Counted from the first letter of the stretch, positions 10,579 to 20,216 are shown. The stretch is DNA of 64,000 bases from Deltaproteobacteria bacterium (GCA_016938035.1 JAFGVK010000122.1:1-64000), one strand, 5' to 3'. Numbers and translations: made by a program. Notes: a model not told the origin generated them from the sequence alone.

Positions 10579-11172
10579 TCAGGCGTCCATACTGGAGAGA
10601 TGCCGCTGTGGCTGCCTGGCGTTGAAGGTGGTCATCGCCTGCTGCGCCCCATCCCTGAGTACCGCCTCGACGGCGTCCGCCGCGAGGTCTACCAGGTCCG
10701 GGAGCTGCGCGCGCTCCCCCTCGCTCCACTTGCCCAGGACGTAGTCCGCAGCGTCCCAACCCTCTGGGGGGCGAGACACGCCAAACCGAACCCGAACAAA
10801 GCCGCTCCCGATCTTCTGGTTGAGATCGCGGAGGCCATTGTGCCCCCCGTGGCCTCCACCCTTCTTCACCCGGACCGTGCCAAACTCCAGATCGAGGTCA
10901 TCGTGGATCACGATGATCTGGTCGAGCTCGACCTTGTAGTAGCCCTTGAGTGAGGTGGCGGGTTGGCCGGAGAGGTTCATGAAGCCCTGCGGCTTAGCGA
11001 GGACCACCGGCACCCCCGAGATCAGCCCGGTACCCACCAGCGCGCCCAGCTGAGCGCGAGCGCACGCGGCGCCCCACCGATCGCCGAGGCGGTCAGCGAC
11101 CAGAAAGCCGGCGTTGTGACGAGTCTCCTCGTAACGCCGGCCGGGGTTTCCCAGGCCGATGATCAGGGCCAC
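10579..11172 (-). CDS. pth: Peptidyl-tRNA hydrolase
   Basis: 197 aa, family length. Starts [20 protein letters not shown], with the catalytic His in RHNAGF, then [21 protein letters not shown] and [12 protein letters not shown], all Pth hallmarks. It recycles peptidyl-tRNA released during translation. It lies 18 bases downstream of rplY, the classic rplY-pth pair, and 26 bases before hppA. Confidence 0.97.
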   Translation of the reverse strand: MALIIGLGNPGRRYEETRHNAGFLVADRLGDRWGAACARAQLGALVGTGLISGVPVVLAKPQGFMNLSGQPATSLKGYYKVELDQIIVIHDDLDLEFGTVRVKKGGGHGGHNGLRDLNQKIGSGFVRVRFGVSRPPEGWDAADYVLGKWSEGERAQLPDLVDLAADAVEAVLRDGAQQAMTTFNARQPQRHLSSMDA

Positions 11173-11190
11173 AGTGTACCTCTCTCAGCC

Positions 11191-11763
11191 CTAGGCCCGC
11201 TCAGTACCGGCCTTCTTGCCGTAGATGGTGACCACGTTGAAATCGGTCTCGAAGAGCAGCTCGGTGCCCTCGGGCGCGGGGATCTCGGAGGCCTTCACCA
11301 TGTCGCCGATGTTCATCTTGGTCACGTCGACCGGGACGGTGGCGGGGATCATGGTGTAGGGGCAGCGCACCTTCATCTCGCGGCGGATGATGCGCACCCG
11401 GCCGCCGATGGAGGCCCCGAGGGACTTCCCGACCGACACCACCGGCACCATCACGGTCACCGGGCGGGCGAGGGAGAGGCGGTAGAAGTCCACGTGCTTG
11501 TAGGCGCGGGTCACAGGGTGACGCTGCACCTCGCGCACCAGGCAGGGGATGGTCTCATCGCCGACCTGCAGCTCCACCACGGTGTTGCGGTTCTGGCTGT
11601 GGCGGAAGATCGTGTCGAGCTCGTGCGGGTCCACGGTGATGGAGATGGGGGAGCTCTCGGGGCCGTACACGACGCCGGGGAGACCACCGGAGGCCCTGAG
11701 CTTGCGGGCCCCCTCCTTTCCGAAGTTGTCCTGACGAAGCTCAGCGTTCAATGATGTTTCCAT
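11191..11763 (-). CDS. rplY: 50S ribosomal protein L25 (Ctc/TL5 form)
   Basis: 190 aa from the ATG at 11763, which has GGAG at a good distance; an upstream in-frame start would add 22 atypical residues. Residues about 1-95 are the 5S rRNA-binding L25 domain (ARKLR..G..PGVVYG, TVVEL, HPVTRAYKHVDFYRL); the rest is the beta-rich C-terminal TL5/Ctc domain. A possible promoter and a leader hairpin (7-bp stem at 11899-11916, loop AAAC) precede the gene in a 279-bp gap after prs, so rplY-pth-hppA may be transcribed separately from prs. Confidence 0.95.
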   Translation of the reverse strand: METSLNAELRQDNFGKEGARKLRASGGLPGVVYGPESSPISITVDPHELDTIFRHSQNRNTVVELQVGDETIPCLVREVQRHPVTRAYKHVDFYRLSLARPVTVMVPVVSVGKSLGASIGGRVRIIRREMKVRCPYTMIPATVPVDVTKMNIGDMVKASEIPAPEGTELLFETDFNVVTIYGKKAGTERA

Positions 11764-11926
11764 GGGAACTCCTCTCAGCATCGCCGCCGAAGAATCGACC
11801 CCCCGGAGTTGGGCACGCCAGGTCCGCATGCCGCCCCTTGGACAGTCGGGCCGCGCTCTGCGACCGGGACAGCGACACCAGTGATGGTGAACGAAGGCGA
11901 CCCGGAAACCCGGGTCTACGGGCCGC

Positions 11927-11956
11927 TTCGTAACGGAGCGGCGGGGATGGTGTCAA
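11927..11956 (-). promoter_or_regulatory. Candidate sigma70 promoter for rplY
   Basis: On the minus strand a perfect TTGACA (11956-11951) is followed after 18 bases by TACGAA (11932-11927), a weak -10. It lies in the prs-rplY gap and points toward rplY. Confidence 0.35.
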
Positions 11957-12042
11957 GCGAGGTAGGGAAGATCCCGGCGATCGCATAGGCGGCGGGAGCC
12001 GGAGGCTCCTTGACCCGGCGCGCCGGGGCGCGAGGGGTGCCC

Positions 12043-12999
12043 CTAGATCCCCTCGGTGAGGAACAGCCTGGAGATAGAGTCGTTGAAATGGATGGAGCGG
12101 ATAGCCTCCGCAAAGAGCGGTGCTACCGAGATAGAAGTGATCATCCCCGACTCCACTGCGCGGGCGGAGAGGGGGATGGTGTCGGTCACCACCACCGTGT
12201 CAAAGACGGACTCCTCGATGCGCGGCATAGCCTTCTCGGAGAACACCGCGTGGGTCGCCACCGCGAACACCTCGCTGGCGCCCGCGGCCTTGAGCGCCGC
12301 GCCGCCCTTGGTCAGGGTGCCGGCCGTGTCGATCATGTCGTCGACCAGGATGACCCGCTTGCCGGCGACCTCACCGATGATGTGCATCACCTCGGCCTCG
12401 TTGGGTTTCGAGCGCCGCTTGTCCACGATGGCCAGCCCCGTCTTGAGGAACTTGGCGAGGGCCCGCGCGCGCTCCACCCCGCCCGCGTCTGGCGAGACGA
12501 TGACCGTGTCCTTGGTGAGCAGTGTCTCCTTGATGTACTGGTACAGCAGCGGGCGGGCGTACAGGTTGTCCACTGGAACCCGGAAAAACCCCTGGATCTG
12601 ACCGGCGTGTAGGTCCAGGGTCAGCACCCGGTCCACCCCCGCGGCCTCCAGCAGCTCCGCCACAAGTTTGGCGGTAATGGGCGCCCGAGGAGCGGCCTTG
12701 CGATCCTGGCGCGCGTAGCCAAAGTACGGCATCACCGCGGTGATGCGACCGGCGGAGGAGCGCTTGCACGCCTCCGTCATGATCAGGAGCTCCATCAGGT
12801 TGTCGTTGGCCGGAGCACAGGTGGGCTGGATGAGGTACACGTCGCGCCCGCGGACGTTCTGCCCGATCTCGACCCGCGTCTCACCGTCAGCAAAGCGCCC
12901 CACCTGCGCCAAGCCCATGGGCAGACCCAGGCGGTCGCTGATCCGCTTGGCCAGAGGTGGGTTGGCGTTGCCCGTAAAGAGCATAATTTCGCCGTACAT
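12043..12999 (-). CDS. prs: Ribose-phosphate pyrophosphokinase
   Basis: 318 aa from the ATG at 12999, preceded by GGAGG; the longer frame runs back into the tRNA gene. It makes PRPP from ribose 5-phosphate and ATP for purine, pyrimidine, His and Trp synthesis. Visible motifs: LFTGNANPPLA, GRFADGE, NDNLMELLIM, MPYFGYARQDRK.APRAPI (flexible ATP loop), DLHAGQIQGFF, and the PRPP site VILVDDMIDTAGT. The first eight residues (MYGEIMLF) allow an alternative start two codon groups later. It is followed by a 279-bp gap and preceded by tRNA-Gln. Confidence 0.96.
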   Translation of the reverse strand: MYGEIMLFTGNANPPLAKRISDRLGLPMGLAQVGRFADGETRVEIGQNVRGRDVYLIQPTCAPANDNLMELLIMTEACKRSSAGRITAVMPYFGYARQDRKAAPRAPITAKLVAELLEAAGVDRVLTLDLHAGQIQGFFRVPVDNLYARPLLYQYIKETLLTKDTVIVSPDAGGVERARALAKFLKTGLAIVDKRRSKPNEAEVMHIIGEVAGKRVILVDDMIDTAGTLTKGGAALKAAGASEVFAVATHAVFSEKAMPRIEESVFDTVVVTDTIPLSARAVESGMITSISVAPLFAEAIRSIHFNDSISRLFLTEGI

Positions 13000-13022
13000 C
13001 GGACCTCCGGGCGCTAGGAGAG

Positions 13023-13096
13023 CTGGGGCGGCAGGATTCGAACCTGCGTGTGCCGGGATCAAAACCCGGTGGCTTTAACCACTTGCCGACGCCCCA
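13023..13096 (-). tRNA. tRNA-Gln (anticodon TTG)
   Basis: The minus strand folds into a complete cloverleaf: acceptor TGGGGCG/CGCCCCA, D-arm, anticodon stem CCGGG/CCCGG with the 7-base loop TTTTGAT (anticodon TTG), and T-arm with GGTTCGAATCC. The discriminator base is G, as in E. coli tRNA-Gln. CCA is not encoded (the next bases are CT), so it must be added by nucleotidyltransferase. The gene lies 23 bases upstream of the prs start and may share its transcript. Confidence 0.95.
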
Positions 13097-13291
13097 AGTG
13101 GGGCTCATCTACTCCGGTGCCAGCTCCCAGGCAAGGATCTCCCCCTGGTGTTCAGCTCCTCCCGGGTGGCGGCGCACGCCCTCCCTGAGGCCGCCCCGGG
13201 GTGTCACTCCGCGACCCTCCCAGACACTCGCTGACGAAGATCGCGCGCTCGCAATGCGTCGGTAGCGGTGTCCAGAGAACAGGAGGCTACC

Positions 13292-13795
13292 ATGACCATG
13301 ACCCGCCTTGTCGCCCTCGCCGCCCTCCTCATCGCGGTGCCCTCCCTCGCCAGCCGGCCGTCCTCACGAGAAGGGGCGCTTGATCAAGCCAGACAGGAGC
13401 TGATCCACATCGAGCGCCTCTCCCAGCGGGTCCAGGACCCCAGGCTGCGCGCCCAGCTGGCGGACCGCATCGGACACGTTGACGGGCTGCTGGTGACCGC
13501 GAGCCAGCCGGTGGCACAGGGGCTCCGGATGGACGAGATGCTCTCCATGGTCGAGGCGGAGTCCTTCGACAGCGGCAGGGTGCAGGTGATCCGCAGGATC
13601 GCTCGGAGCCAACGGATTTCCTCGGAGCAGGCCGCGCTGCTCACCAGCAGGTGCGCCTTCGACAGCAGCAGGATGGAGGCGCTGATCGCCCTGTACCCCG
13701 CGGTCACCGACCCCTGGCGCTTTGAGGTGGCGGTGCAGGTGCTCACCTTTGCGAGCAGCAGGGAGGAGGTATGGCGTCAGATTGAGGGGAGTTAG
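13292..13795 (+). CDS. Exported DUF4476-like protein
   Basis: 167 aa. The ATG at 13292 follows AGGAGG by 6 bases and begins a signal peptide (MTMTRLVALAALLIAVPSLAS); an upstream GTG would spoil it. Residues about 75-165 match the feel of DUF4476: FDSGRVQVIRRIARSQRIS..QAALL, FDSSRMEALIALYPAVTDP, and VLTFASSREEV. Proteins with this domain are common in Myxococcota and Bacteroidetes; their function is unknown. The N-terminal half (residues 25-75) is helical with heptad-like spacing. It stands alone, 150 bases before the NYN gene. Confidence 0.75.
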   Translation: MTMTRLVALAALLIAVPSLASRPSSREGALDQARQELIHIERLSQRVQDPRLRAQLADRIGHVDGLLVTASQPVAQGLRMDEMLSMVEAESFDSGRVQVIRRIARSQRISSEQAALLTSRCAFDSSRMEALIALYPAVTDPWRFEVAVQVLTFASSREEVWRQIEGS

Positions 13796-13945
13796 CGCAA
13801 TTTCGTCACTTTCAACGCCCGGCATGTTGTCTCTCAGCTTCGCCGGGCATAAGGGGGAGCGAACGCAGCGGGCCGTACGCGAATGGTGAGCCCGCAACCA
13901 CCGTGGGCCGACGACGACAGCGCGGCCCAAAGAGAAGGACGCATC

Positions 13946-15376
13946 GTGGAATCCAACCTCGCCGTGCTCATCGATTTCGAGAACATCGCGGCTGGCGCTG
14001 AACGTGAGCATGGCTCCCGTTTTGACGTCTCTGCGCTCATGGAGCGCATCACTGACAAGGGGCGGGTGCTCATCGCCCGCTCATACGCTGACTGGGGACG
14101 CTTCGCCAAGTACAAGCAGACCCTCCTCACCTCCAACGTGACCATGATGGAGCTCACGGCGCACGGGGTTCAGAACAAAAACCGCGCCGACATCGCCATG
14201 GTCGTGGACGCCCTAGAGCTGGCGTTCACCAAAGACTACATCGACACCTTCGTGGTCGTCAGCGGGGACTCTGACTTCACCCCCATGGTCCTCAAGATGC
14301 GCGAGCTCAACAAGCGCGTCATCGGGCTCGGCCTCCGCGGGAGCACCTCGCGGCTCCTGATCCAGGCCTGCGACGAGTTCATCTTCTACGACGCGATCGT
14401 GAAGAGCCAGCGGCACGGCGAGCGGATCAGGGTCGCTGCGACGCCCGATACCGCCCCTCCCCCCATCGACCCGCTGGCCATGCTGGCGGAGGTGGTGGTC
14501 GGGCTGGAGCGAGAGAACATGGACGCCCCCCTGGCGTCGATCGTCAAGAGCGCCATTCTCCGCAAGCTGCCAGACTTCTCCGAGTCGGACTTCGGTTTCC
14601 CAACCTTCGGGAAGTTCCTGGAGGCCGCCCGGGACAGGGGCCACATCCGCCTCACCAAGGACACCAAGTCCGGGTCCTGGCGGGTCTCTGTGGCCTCCGC
14701 CCCCGAAGAGGAGCCGGCGACACGGCAGCTGGACCAAGGTGAGGATCACCTCGAGTGGAACGACCCTCAGCTCCCCAAGGGGGTCGAGGAATTCGTCGAG
14801 GTGCTCACCCAGGACGGCCTCAACCCCCTCTCCTCCGAGACGCGCCTCGCCATCCTGCAGGCGATGACCGAGACCATTGAGGAGCGTCGCCGCAAGAACC
14901 GGCGGGTGAACATGCAGTACGTCCAGGAGGACGTCAGGCGCCGCATCCGCAAGAGCCACCCCGAGGTGCCGCCCCGCGCCCTACGGGCGGTGTTCCGCGC
15001 CTTGCTCCAGTCCGGCGCGCTAGAGCACCCTGAGGGCGGCCCCATCCGCACCCTCAAGGCGCCGTTCATCAGCGACAGCACCCCCGAAGAGCTGAACAAG
15101 GCGCTGGCGGGCGTGTACCTGGAGACCCTCGCCGACTCCGAGGCGGAGGTCCGCGACGTGCAGGCCATGTCTCAGCTGCTCTTCGGCAACGAGAGCGCGG
15201 ATGAGGTGGCCTGGATTCACGGGGCGCTGGCCCACCAGCCGGCGCACGACATGGACGAGCTGATGGAGGAGGCGCTGCTGGTCGCAGAGGCTGCCCCTAG
15301 CGAGGCACCTCCCCGGCGAGAGGTAGAGATCCCGTCGGATGACGACCTCGACGCGCTGCTGTCCTTTGACGAGTAG
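13946..15376 (+). CDS. NYN-domain (LabA/DUF88-type) protein with OST-HTH/LOTUS domain
   Basis: 476 aa from GTG 13946, which has GAAGGA at the right distance and places the conserved NYN start (NLAVLIDFENI) at the N-terminus; an ATG at 13883 without a Shine-Dalgarno is the alternative. The NYN PIN-like ribonuclease fold spans residues about 1-165, with the acidic set D in LIDFENI, D in NRADIAMVVDALEL, and VVSGDSDF. Residues about 175-250 resemble an OST-HTH/LOTUS RNA-binding domain (LA..IVKSAILRKLPDFSESDFGFPTFGKFLE). A further winged-helix-like region follows (about 265-385), then an acidic tail. Probably an RNA-processing or RNA-silencing enzyme; the target is unknown. Confidence 0.85.
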   Translation: MESNLAVLIDFENIAAGAEREHGSRFDVSALMERITDKGRVLIARSYADWGRFAKYKQTLLTSNVTMMELTAHGVQNKNRADIAMVVDALELAFTKDYIDTFVVVSGDSDFTPMVLKMRELNKRVIGLGLRGSTSRLLIQACDEFIFYDAIVKSQRHGERIRVAATPDTAPPPIDPLAMLAEVVVGLERENMDAPLASIVKSAILRKLPDFSESDFGFPTFGKFLEAARDRGHIRLTKDTKSGSWRVSVASAPEEEPATRQLDQGEDHLEWNDPQLPKGVEEFVEVLTQDGLNPLSSETRLAILQAMTETIEERRRKNRRVNMQYVQEDVRRRIRKSHPEVPPRALRAVFRALLQSGALEHPEGGPIRTLKAPFISDSTPEELNKALAGVYLETLADSEAEVRDVQAMSQLLFGNESADEVAWIHGALAHQPAHDMDELMEEALLVAEAAPSEAPPRREVEIPSDDDLDALLSFDE

Positions 15377-15405
15377 GCTCGTCCTCGGAGGATCGCCCCT
15401 GACGA

Positions 15406-15433
15406 GGCGGTGAGGCTCGACGACCTCACCGCC
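15406..15433 (+). terminator. Stem-loop after the NYN gene
   Basis: GGCGGTGAGG and CCTCACCGCC form a perfect 10-bp stem with an 8-base loop, 30 bases after the NYN stop. It lacks a T-run but is well placed to end or protect the transcript. Confidence 0.5.
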
Positions 15434-15688
15434 ACTCTCGGCACGACACACCGGCTCGGCCCCCGCGGCAGGGCTGGGTCGCGGTTACTGTGTGAGGCTC
15501 GGCAGCGCGTGAGCGGCGGGCGTCTGGAGGGGAACAGGGTGACGCAGGTGGAGCTCATCGTGGATCCCAGGCCATCCACCGCGGCCTCATCGCCCGAGGC
15601 AGCCCGAACCAACAGGCGAGGCTGGAGCGGGGATCACCGCGCTCTCCCACAGCGGCGGCCGTGACGAGGTGGAGGGGATGGCCAGCGC
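15434..15688. other. Intergenic region between convergent genes
   Basis: With the stem-loop before it, this completes a gap of 312 bases between the NYN gene and the PHP lipoprotein gene, which converge. A plus-strand open frame of 84 codons is present but has no Shine-Dalgarno and no recognisable protein. I see nothing further. Confidence 0.5.
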
Positions 15689-18600
15689 TCAGCCCTCGGC
15701 GTTGGGGTCCACCGGCTCAACCATCCAGCTCGGCAGCCCCGGCGCGGAGAACCCATCCCCCTGCAGGTCCACCCACACAGGGTTGGTCAAGGCGAAGGGG
15801 TAGAGGGAGTGCTCCAGCGGAATGGGCACCGGGTCGCTGAGGAAGCGAGAGATCGCCTGCACCCCCGAGAGGGCTTGGGTCACGACCGCCTGCAGCTCGA
15901 TGTAGGGGATCTCGACGGGGGTGTAGAGGGGCTCCATGCCCCCGTCCCCCATCGCCATCGCGACGTACCACGCGTCGCGCGCGGGGTTGAGGGCGAGGGT
16001 CTGGTGGAAGTCCAGCGCCTCACCCTCCCTGGGAGCGACCGTCCACTCGTGGATCAGCACCCCGTTCTCATAGAGCTGCACCCGGTCCAGATCCATCCAC
16101 GATGGGGTCTGGACCGACACGGCCACCTCGATCTCGGGCCCGGCAGGGACCAGCTCCGCGCCGATAGGGGCCCCGTCGACCGTGAGCTGGAGGAACGGGC
16201 CGTAGGTCACCATCACCCGGTGCTCTTTCACCGCGTCCGCCAGGTCCTGGCCACTCAGCTCGGCGGGGCTGTCCGTGTCCGAGGCGATGTAGTTGCGCGG
16301 GCAGCCGGACTCGATCCCGGTTGCGGAGTGGGAGTCGGAGCTGCCCACCCCGGTGATCCTGTAGCCCAGGTTCAGGAGGGTGAACCAGTCCTCAATCTGC
16401 CCCTTGTGGCCGAAGCCGAGGGTGGTCTCGCCTGAGGTCAGCGCCTCCTGCTCCTCCGGGGTGCGCACCAGCAGATCGTAGGCGCTCACCGGCTCGCCTG
16501 CGGCGTAGGCGTCCAGCTCTGCCTGGGTCGGGGTGCGGGCGTAGCGCAGCGACTTGCCGTTGAACAGCTCCATCGCGTCGAAGTCCCAGTCCAGGTTCTC
16601 CGCCTTGAGCAGCGGGTTGGTGAGCGAGAGCATCGGCGTCTGGATCAGCGGGGTCCCCGCCGCCCCGGGCACACCGACGGTTCCCCCGTAGGGGCTGAAG
16701 CCGAACTGGTCGAAGTACCCCAGGATCCCAGAGCGGGGGTGAGGCACGATCACCACCGGATCGTAGCCGCCCTGGCTGCCCTTCTCGCGCAGCGCCGCGT
16801 GGATCTCCTGGGGCGTCATGTCCGTCCAGTCGATGGCGCCCCCCGAGTCCGCGATCGAGTCCACCGCCAGCGGCCAGCCGATGTGGTGGCCCAGCTCCAG
16901 GGTGGTCACCTCCTCACCGGGCACGGTCCGCACCCAGCGCTCTGCCCCCAGCGCCTCGACGGTGGGCCGGTGATCGCGGATGTAGTCGTGATCGGTGGAG
17001 GGGAAGAACTCAACCCCCTCACACACCATCGACGTGACCCTCATCTCGGACGACAGGCCGCTGTCGTGGGACACGTCCGAGTGGTTGTGGAAGTCCCCCG
17101 ACACCCAGCCCGGGGTGTCTACCGCGTGATGCACCCCCAGGTCCACCCGCAGCGCGTCTACGCCACGCACCTCAAAATCAGCGATCCCCAGCTCATACTC
17201 CGGGCCCCTGGTCGCCACAGCGTGGTAGCGCCCCTCTGGGAGCCAGCCGGTGCTGTGACCATCCAGGGAGAAGAGCACGTCCTCCGGGTGCCCCGCGATG
17301 TAGCCATCCCCCAGCACGGGATCGCGCCACGGTGCCTCGTCCACCCGGAACACGCTCACCTTGGCCGGGAGCGCGCGGTCCGCCTCGTCCCAGGTGTAGA
17401 AGTCGACCCTGCCCTGCCGCTCTAGCGAGAGGCCCAGCTCCACCTGTCCACCGTCGGTGACGGTGACAGGCACCCTGTCTCCGGTGGGGCGCCCCTCCGC
17501 GTGGGCCACAAGCTCCCACTCGCCGACCGGCAGCCGTCCCCCAAAGGAGCCGTCCAGCCGCTCATCCCGGGGGTCCACGTCCGTCTTCCACTGGGACCAG
17601 GGGCGGTCCGCCCCCGGCTGGTACACGAAGACCTGCGCCCCAGAGAGGGGCGCGGCGGTGCCCTGCTCGAACACCGCACCCCTCACCTCACCATAGGGCT
17701 TGTGGAGGGCCTCGACCCACAGGTCCACCACGCTGCCCACGTCGCCGTGGCCGATGAAGAAGTACCGCTCATAGGTGTAGGCGCTGCCCGGCGCGAAGCG
17801 CTCCGCCGTCCCATCTCCGGCCACACCCCCGCCGATCGCGGCCGTCTGCCCCGCGGTGAACAGCGGGACGTACAGGTCCCCCTCGGCGGGCGCGATGCCG
17901 TAGGAGATCCCGTCCCCTACCCCTACGAGGAACGGGAATTGGAACGGGTCAGAGAAGGTGTTCCGCTCCTCCTTCCAGGCGTCGTAGACGTCGGAGTCCT
18001 CGTCGAACCCCAGCCCGGGCGCGAACATGTCTACGCTCCCCCCGGACAGGTAGAATTCCCCCAACGCGAGCCCGGACTCTACAGCCCAGTCGATGATGGG
18101 CAGCCCGTCGTCCGAGTAGGTCACGGGCTCCCCCTCTGTGGGGAGCACGCCCACCCCGTCCCAAGAGGCGATCGCGGTGGTCTTGAGGGTCACCCACGGG
18201 ACCCCGGCCTCGACGATGTAGTCGGTGACCAGGTGAAAGTCCGGCGCCCCTACCAGCCCCCACAGCGCCCCCATCAGGGTGAGGAATGGGCGAGCCTCGC
18301 CCTGTACGCGGACCACCGCCCGACCGCCAGACCCATCCTCGACGATGGTCACCCCCGCGTCCCCCACGGGATCCGCGAGGTTGAGGTTGACGGTAGGGTC
18401 CAGCTCTCCGAACTGGTCTCTCCCGTGGCCCCCGCTGGTCTCGGGGCTGTCCCACTGGAGATCGGCGTCTACCAACACGCCGCCATAGACGCCCGGGCCC
18501 ATAGAGACCCTAGAGCCGATCACGGCGATGCGGAGGCTCTCGTTCTCCAGCAGGAAGTCACCGGGCTGCGCGAGTGCCTTGGGCCCACCGATCGCCTGGT

Positions 18601-18715
18601 CCAGACGCTCGATCTGGAAGGCGCTCGCGAAGGGCGCGCGAGGCGCTGGGGAACACGAAGCCGCGAAGCCTGCGAGGGCGACGAGCATGGAGAGGCGGTA
18701 TCTGCTAGTGTTCAT
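15689..18715 (-). CDS. CehA/McbA-type PHP-domain metallohydrolase lipoprotein
   Basis: 1008 aa. The N-terminus (MNTSRYRLSMLVALAGFAASC) is a lipoprotein signal with Cys at about 21. Residues about 30-400 are beta-rich, including a carboxypeptidase-regulatory-like Ig segment (about 340-430). The PHP hydrolase domain follows (about 535-900), with metal-binding motifs in order: GDFHNHSDVSHDS, STDHDY, a Glu/His set (GEEVTT, GHHIGWPL), VIVPHPRSG and VGSSDSHS. The C-terminal about 150 residues are again beta-rich. CehA-type proteins include the carbaryl hydrolase and phosphodiesterase-like enzymes; the real substrate here is unknown. It is divergent from a porin gene with a 46-bp gap, which suggests shared regulation. 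Confidence 0.85.
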   Translation of the reverse strand: MNTSRYRLSMLVALAGFAASCSPAPRAPFASAFQIERLDQAIGGPKALAQPGDFLLENESLRIAVIGSRVSMGPGVYGGVLVDADLQWDSPETSGGHGRDQFGELDPTVNLNLADPVGDAGVTIVEDGSGGRAVVRVQGEARPFLTLMGALWGLVGAPDFHLVTDYIVEAGVPWVTLKTTAIASWDGVGVLPTEGEPVTYSDDGLPIIDWAVESGLALGEFYLSGGSVDMFAPGLGFDEDSDVYDAWKEERNTFSDPFQFPFLVGVGDGISYGIAPAEGDLYVPLFTAGQTAAIGGGVAGDGTAERFAPGSAYTYERYFFIGHGDVGSVVDLWVEALHKPYGEVRGAVFEQGTAAPLSGAQVFVYQPGADRPWSQWKTDVDPRDERLDGSFGGRLPVGEWELVAHAEGRPTGDRVPVTVTDGGQVELGLSLERQGRVDFYTWDEADRALPAKVSVFRVDEAPWRDPVLGDGYIAGHPEDVLFSLDGHSTGWLPEGRYHAVATRGPEYELGIADFEVRGVDALRVDLGVHHAVDTPGWVSGDFHNHSDVSHDSGLSSEMRVTSMVCEGVEFFPSTDHDYIRDHRPTVEALGAERWVRTVPGEEVTTLELGHHIGWPLAVDSIADSGGAIDWTDMTPQEIHAALREKGSQGGYDPVVIVPHPRSGILGYFDQFGFSPYGGTVGVPGAAGTPLIQTPMLSLTNPLLKAENLDWDFDAMELFNGKSLRYARTPTQAELDAYAAGEPVSAYDLLVRTPEEQEALTSGETTLGFGHKGQIEDWFTLLNLGYRITGVGSSDSHSATGIESGCPRNYIASDTDSPAELSGQDLADAVKEHRVMVTYGPFLQLTVDGAPIGAELVPAGPEIEVAVSVQTPSWMDLDRVQLYENGVLIHEWTVAPREGEALDFHQTLALNPARDAWYVAMAMGDGGMEPLYTPVEIPYIELQAVVTQALSGVQAISRFLSDPVPIPLEHSLYPFALTNPVWVDLQGDGFSAPGLPSWMVEPVDPNAEG

Positions 18716-18761
18716 GCCGACATCCTAACCGAGTTCCGTCACGCTCCAACAGGTGACCCCA

Positions 18762-20216
18762 ATGAAAACGCTTCGGCGCGGTATCCCACTTCTTTTCTGG
18801 ATTTCCACGGCAGCCTGGGCGCAGGGACCTGTGCCCACGGTGCAGATCCAGGCGTGGGGAACGCTGTACGACCAGGACCAGGATCCTCAGGCCGACACCG
18901 CCACGTACGGAGACCCGGAGAGCGATCCGGGCGTCTCGATCCAGCGCGCTAGGATCGGCCTGATCGGCGAGACCGGCGGTGTGGACTACGAGCTCCGCTT
19001 TGGCCCCGCGATCCCCTATGACGCCCTCACAATGGGCAGCGAGAATATCGGCGTCATCGATGCGATCGTGGGCTGGTCTGCCGACGCAGGCCCCGGGGCG
19101 CTCCGGCTCTCAGTGGGGACCGAGAAGGTCCCGTTCTCCAGAGAGGAGCTGATCTCGTCCGCGGACCTCATCTTCCAGGAGCGCGGGGTGGGCACCGCGT
19201 GGCTCACCCCCGGAAGGGAGCTCGGGGTGCTCGCCGACTATGCGCTGGACAGCGGGCTCCGCCTCCGCGCCGGTGCCTTCAACGGAAACGGGAGTCTGCT
19301 CGGGGACAACAACGGCGGAGAGCTGGGCGTTCTGCGGCTGGAGTGGTCCCGCGGCGACGGCTATCGCACCGCTGTGAGCGAGAGCGCGGTCAGCGTCGGG
19401 CTCTCCGCCCTCACCGAGGCCGACGTGGCGACCAGCTCCTCTGGGTTGGGCGCAGACCTCCTGCTGCGCGCCTGGCGCTTCTCACTGCTGGTTGAGGCCA
19501 ACCAGCTCACCCTCTCCCCATCCAACACCGAGATCACCGTCCCCGACGTCTTTGATCCCGTGGTGCAGCGGAGCGCGCTGGTGCAGCTCTCCTACCTCCA
19601 AGAGGTGAAGGGAGGCAGCGTCGAGCCGGCGGTGCGCCTCGCGCTCCTCGACGACGCCAAGGGCAGGCAGGACAACGGCGACGTGGCGCTGCTCCACGCG
19701 GGCCTGAGCTGGCACACCCCCCGCGAGGGCCTGGACCTGGGCGCGGGGTGGGTGCACCGACAGGAGTTGCAGGGCAGGCCCCTCGCCAACGACACGGCGC
19801 GGCTGTGGGTGCAGCTCGTCGTACCGGGACCCCGCCACCAACCTGCGGGGGCCAAGGGTGCACCGCACTGGAGCGAGCGGTTCGCTGGCACCTGGCACTC
19901 CCAGGGGGTGCTGTCGGGAGCGGTGCTGACCCTCTGGCCCGATGGCGAGCTGGTGGACGGGAACTTCCGCATGACCCGCCCGGTGGGCCGCGTCGAGGTG
20001 GGGCGGCTGTACGATCTCGAGGCACTCGACCAGAACGACCAGGGGCAGATCCTGGTCAAGGTGGACCCCCACGGGGACGGCACCGACGTGGTGTGGTTTG
20101 AGCTGGCGCCCTCTGACGGAGGTCAGCTGTGCGGGTGGGGCTACGAGGACGGGCGGAGGCAGGACACGGTCAACAGCCAGGGCGGCGGGGCCTGGGTCTG
20201 TTGGACCCCCGAGTGA
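18762..20216 (+). CDS. Outer-membrane porin-like beta-barrel protein (OprO/P-like)
   Basis: 484 aa from ATG 18762 with AGGTGA just upstream (a GTG nine bases earlier is possible). Signal peptide ends near AWAQ. Residues about 25-360 show alternating hydrophobic/polar strands with Gly and aromatic girdle residues, plus phosphate-selective-porin-like segments (IQRARIGLIGETGG.DYELRFG, VGTEKVPFSREEL, GVLADYAL..GLRLRAGAFNG, LSYLQEVKG). The last about 110 residues (after LWVQLVVPGP) look like a separate soluble beta domain (FAGTWHSQGVLSGAVLTLWPDGEL), not the usual barrel end, so the protein may be a porin-like barrel with an appended lipocalin-like domain. Ligand unknown. Confidence 0.7.
   Translation: MKTLRRGIPLLFWISTAAWAQGPVPTVQIQAWGTLYDQDQDPQADTATYGDPESDPGVSIQRARIGLIGETGGVDYELRFGPAIPYDALTMGSENIGVIDAIVGWSADAGPGALRLSVGTEKVPFSREELISSADLIFQERGVGTAWLTPGRELGVLADYALDSGLRLRAGAFNGNGSLLGDNNGGELGVLRLEWSRGDGYRTAVSESAVSVGLSALTEADVATSSSGLGADLLLRAWRFSLLVEANQLTLSPSNTEITVPDVFDPVVQRSALVQLSYLQEVKGGSVEPAVRLALLDDAKGRQDNGDVALLHAGLSWHTPREGLDLGAGWVHRQELQGRPLANDTARLWVQLVVPGPRHQPAGAKGAPHWSERFAGTWHSQGVLSGAVLTLWPDGELVDGNFRMTRPVGRVEVGRLYDLEALDQNDQGQILVKVDPHGDGTDVVWFELAPSDGGQLCGWGYEDGRRQDTVNSQGGGAWVCWTPE

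Noticed and set aside
13817-13848. 7-bp inverted repeat (GCCCGGC/GCCGGGC) after the DUF4476-like gene
   Set aside because: The 18-base loop and lack of a T-run make it a weak terminator candidate.
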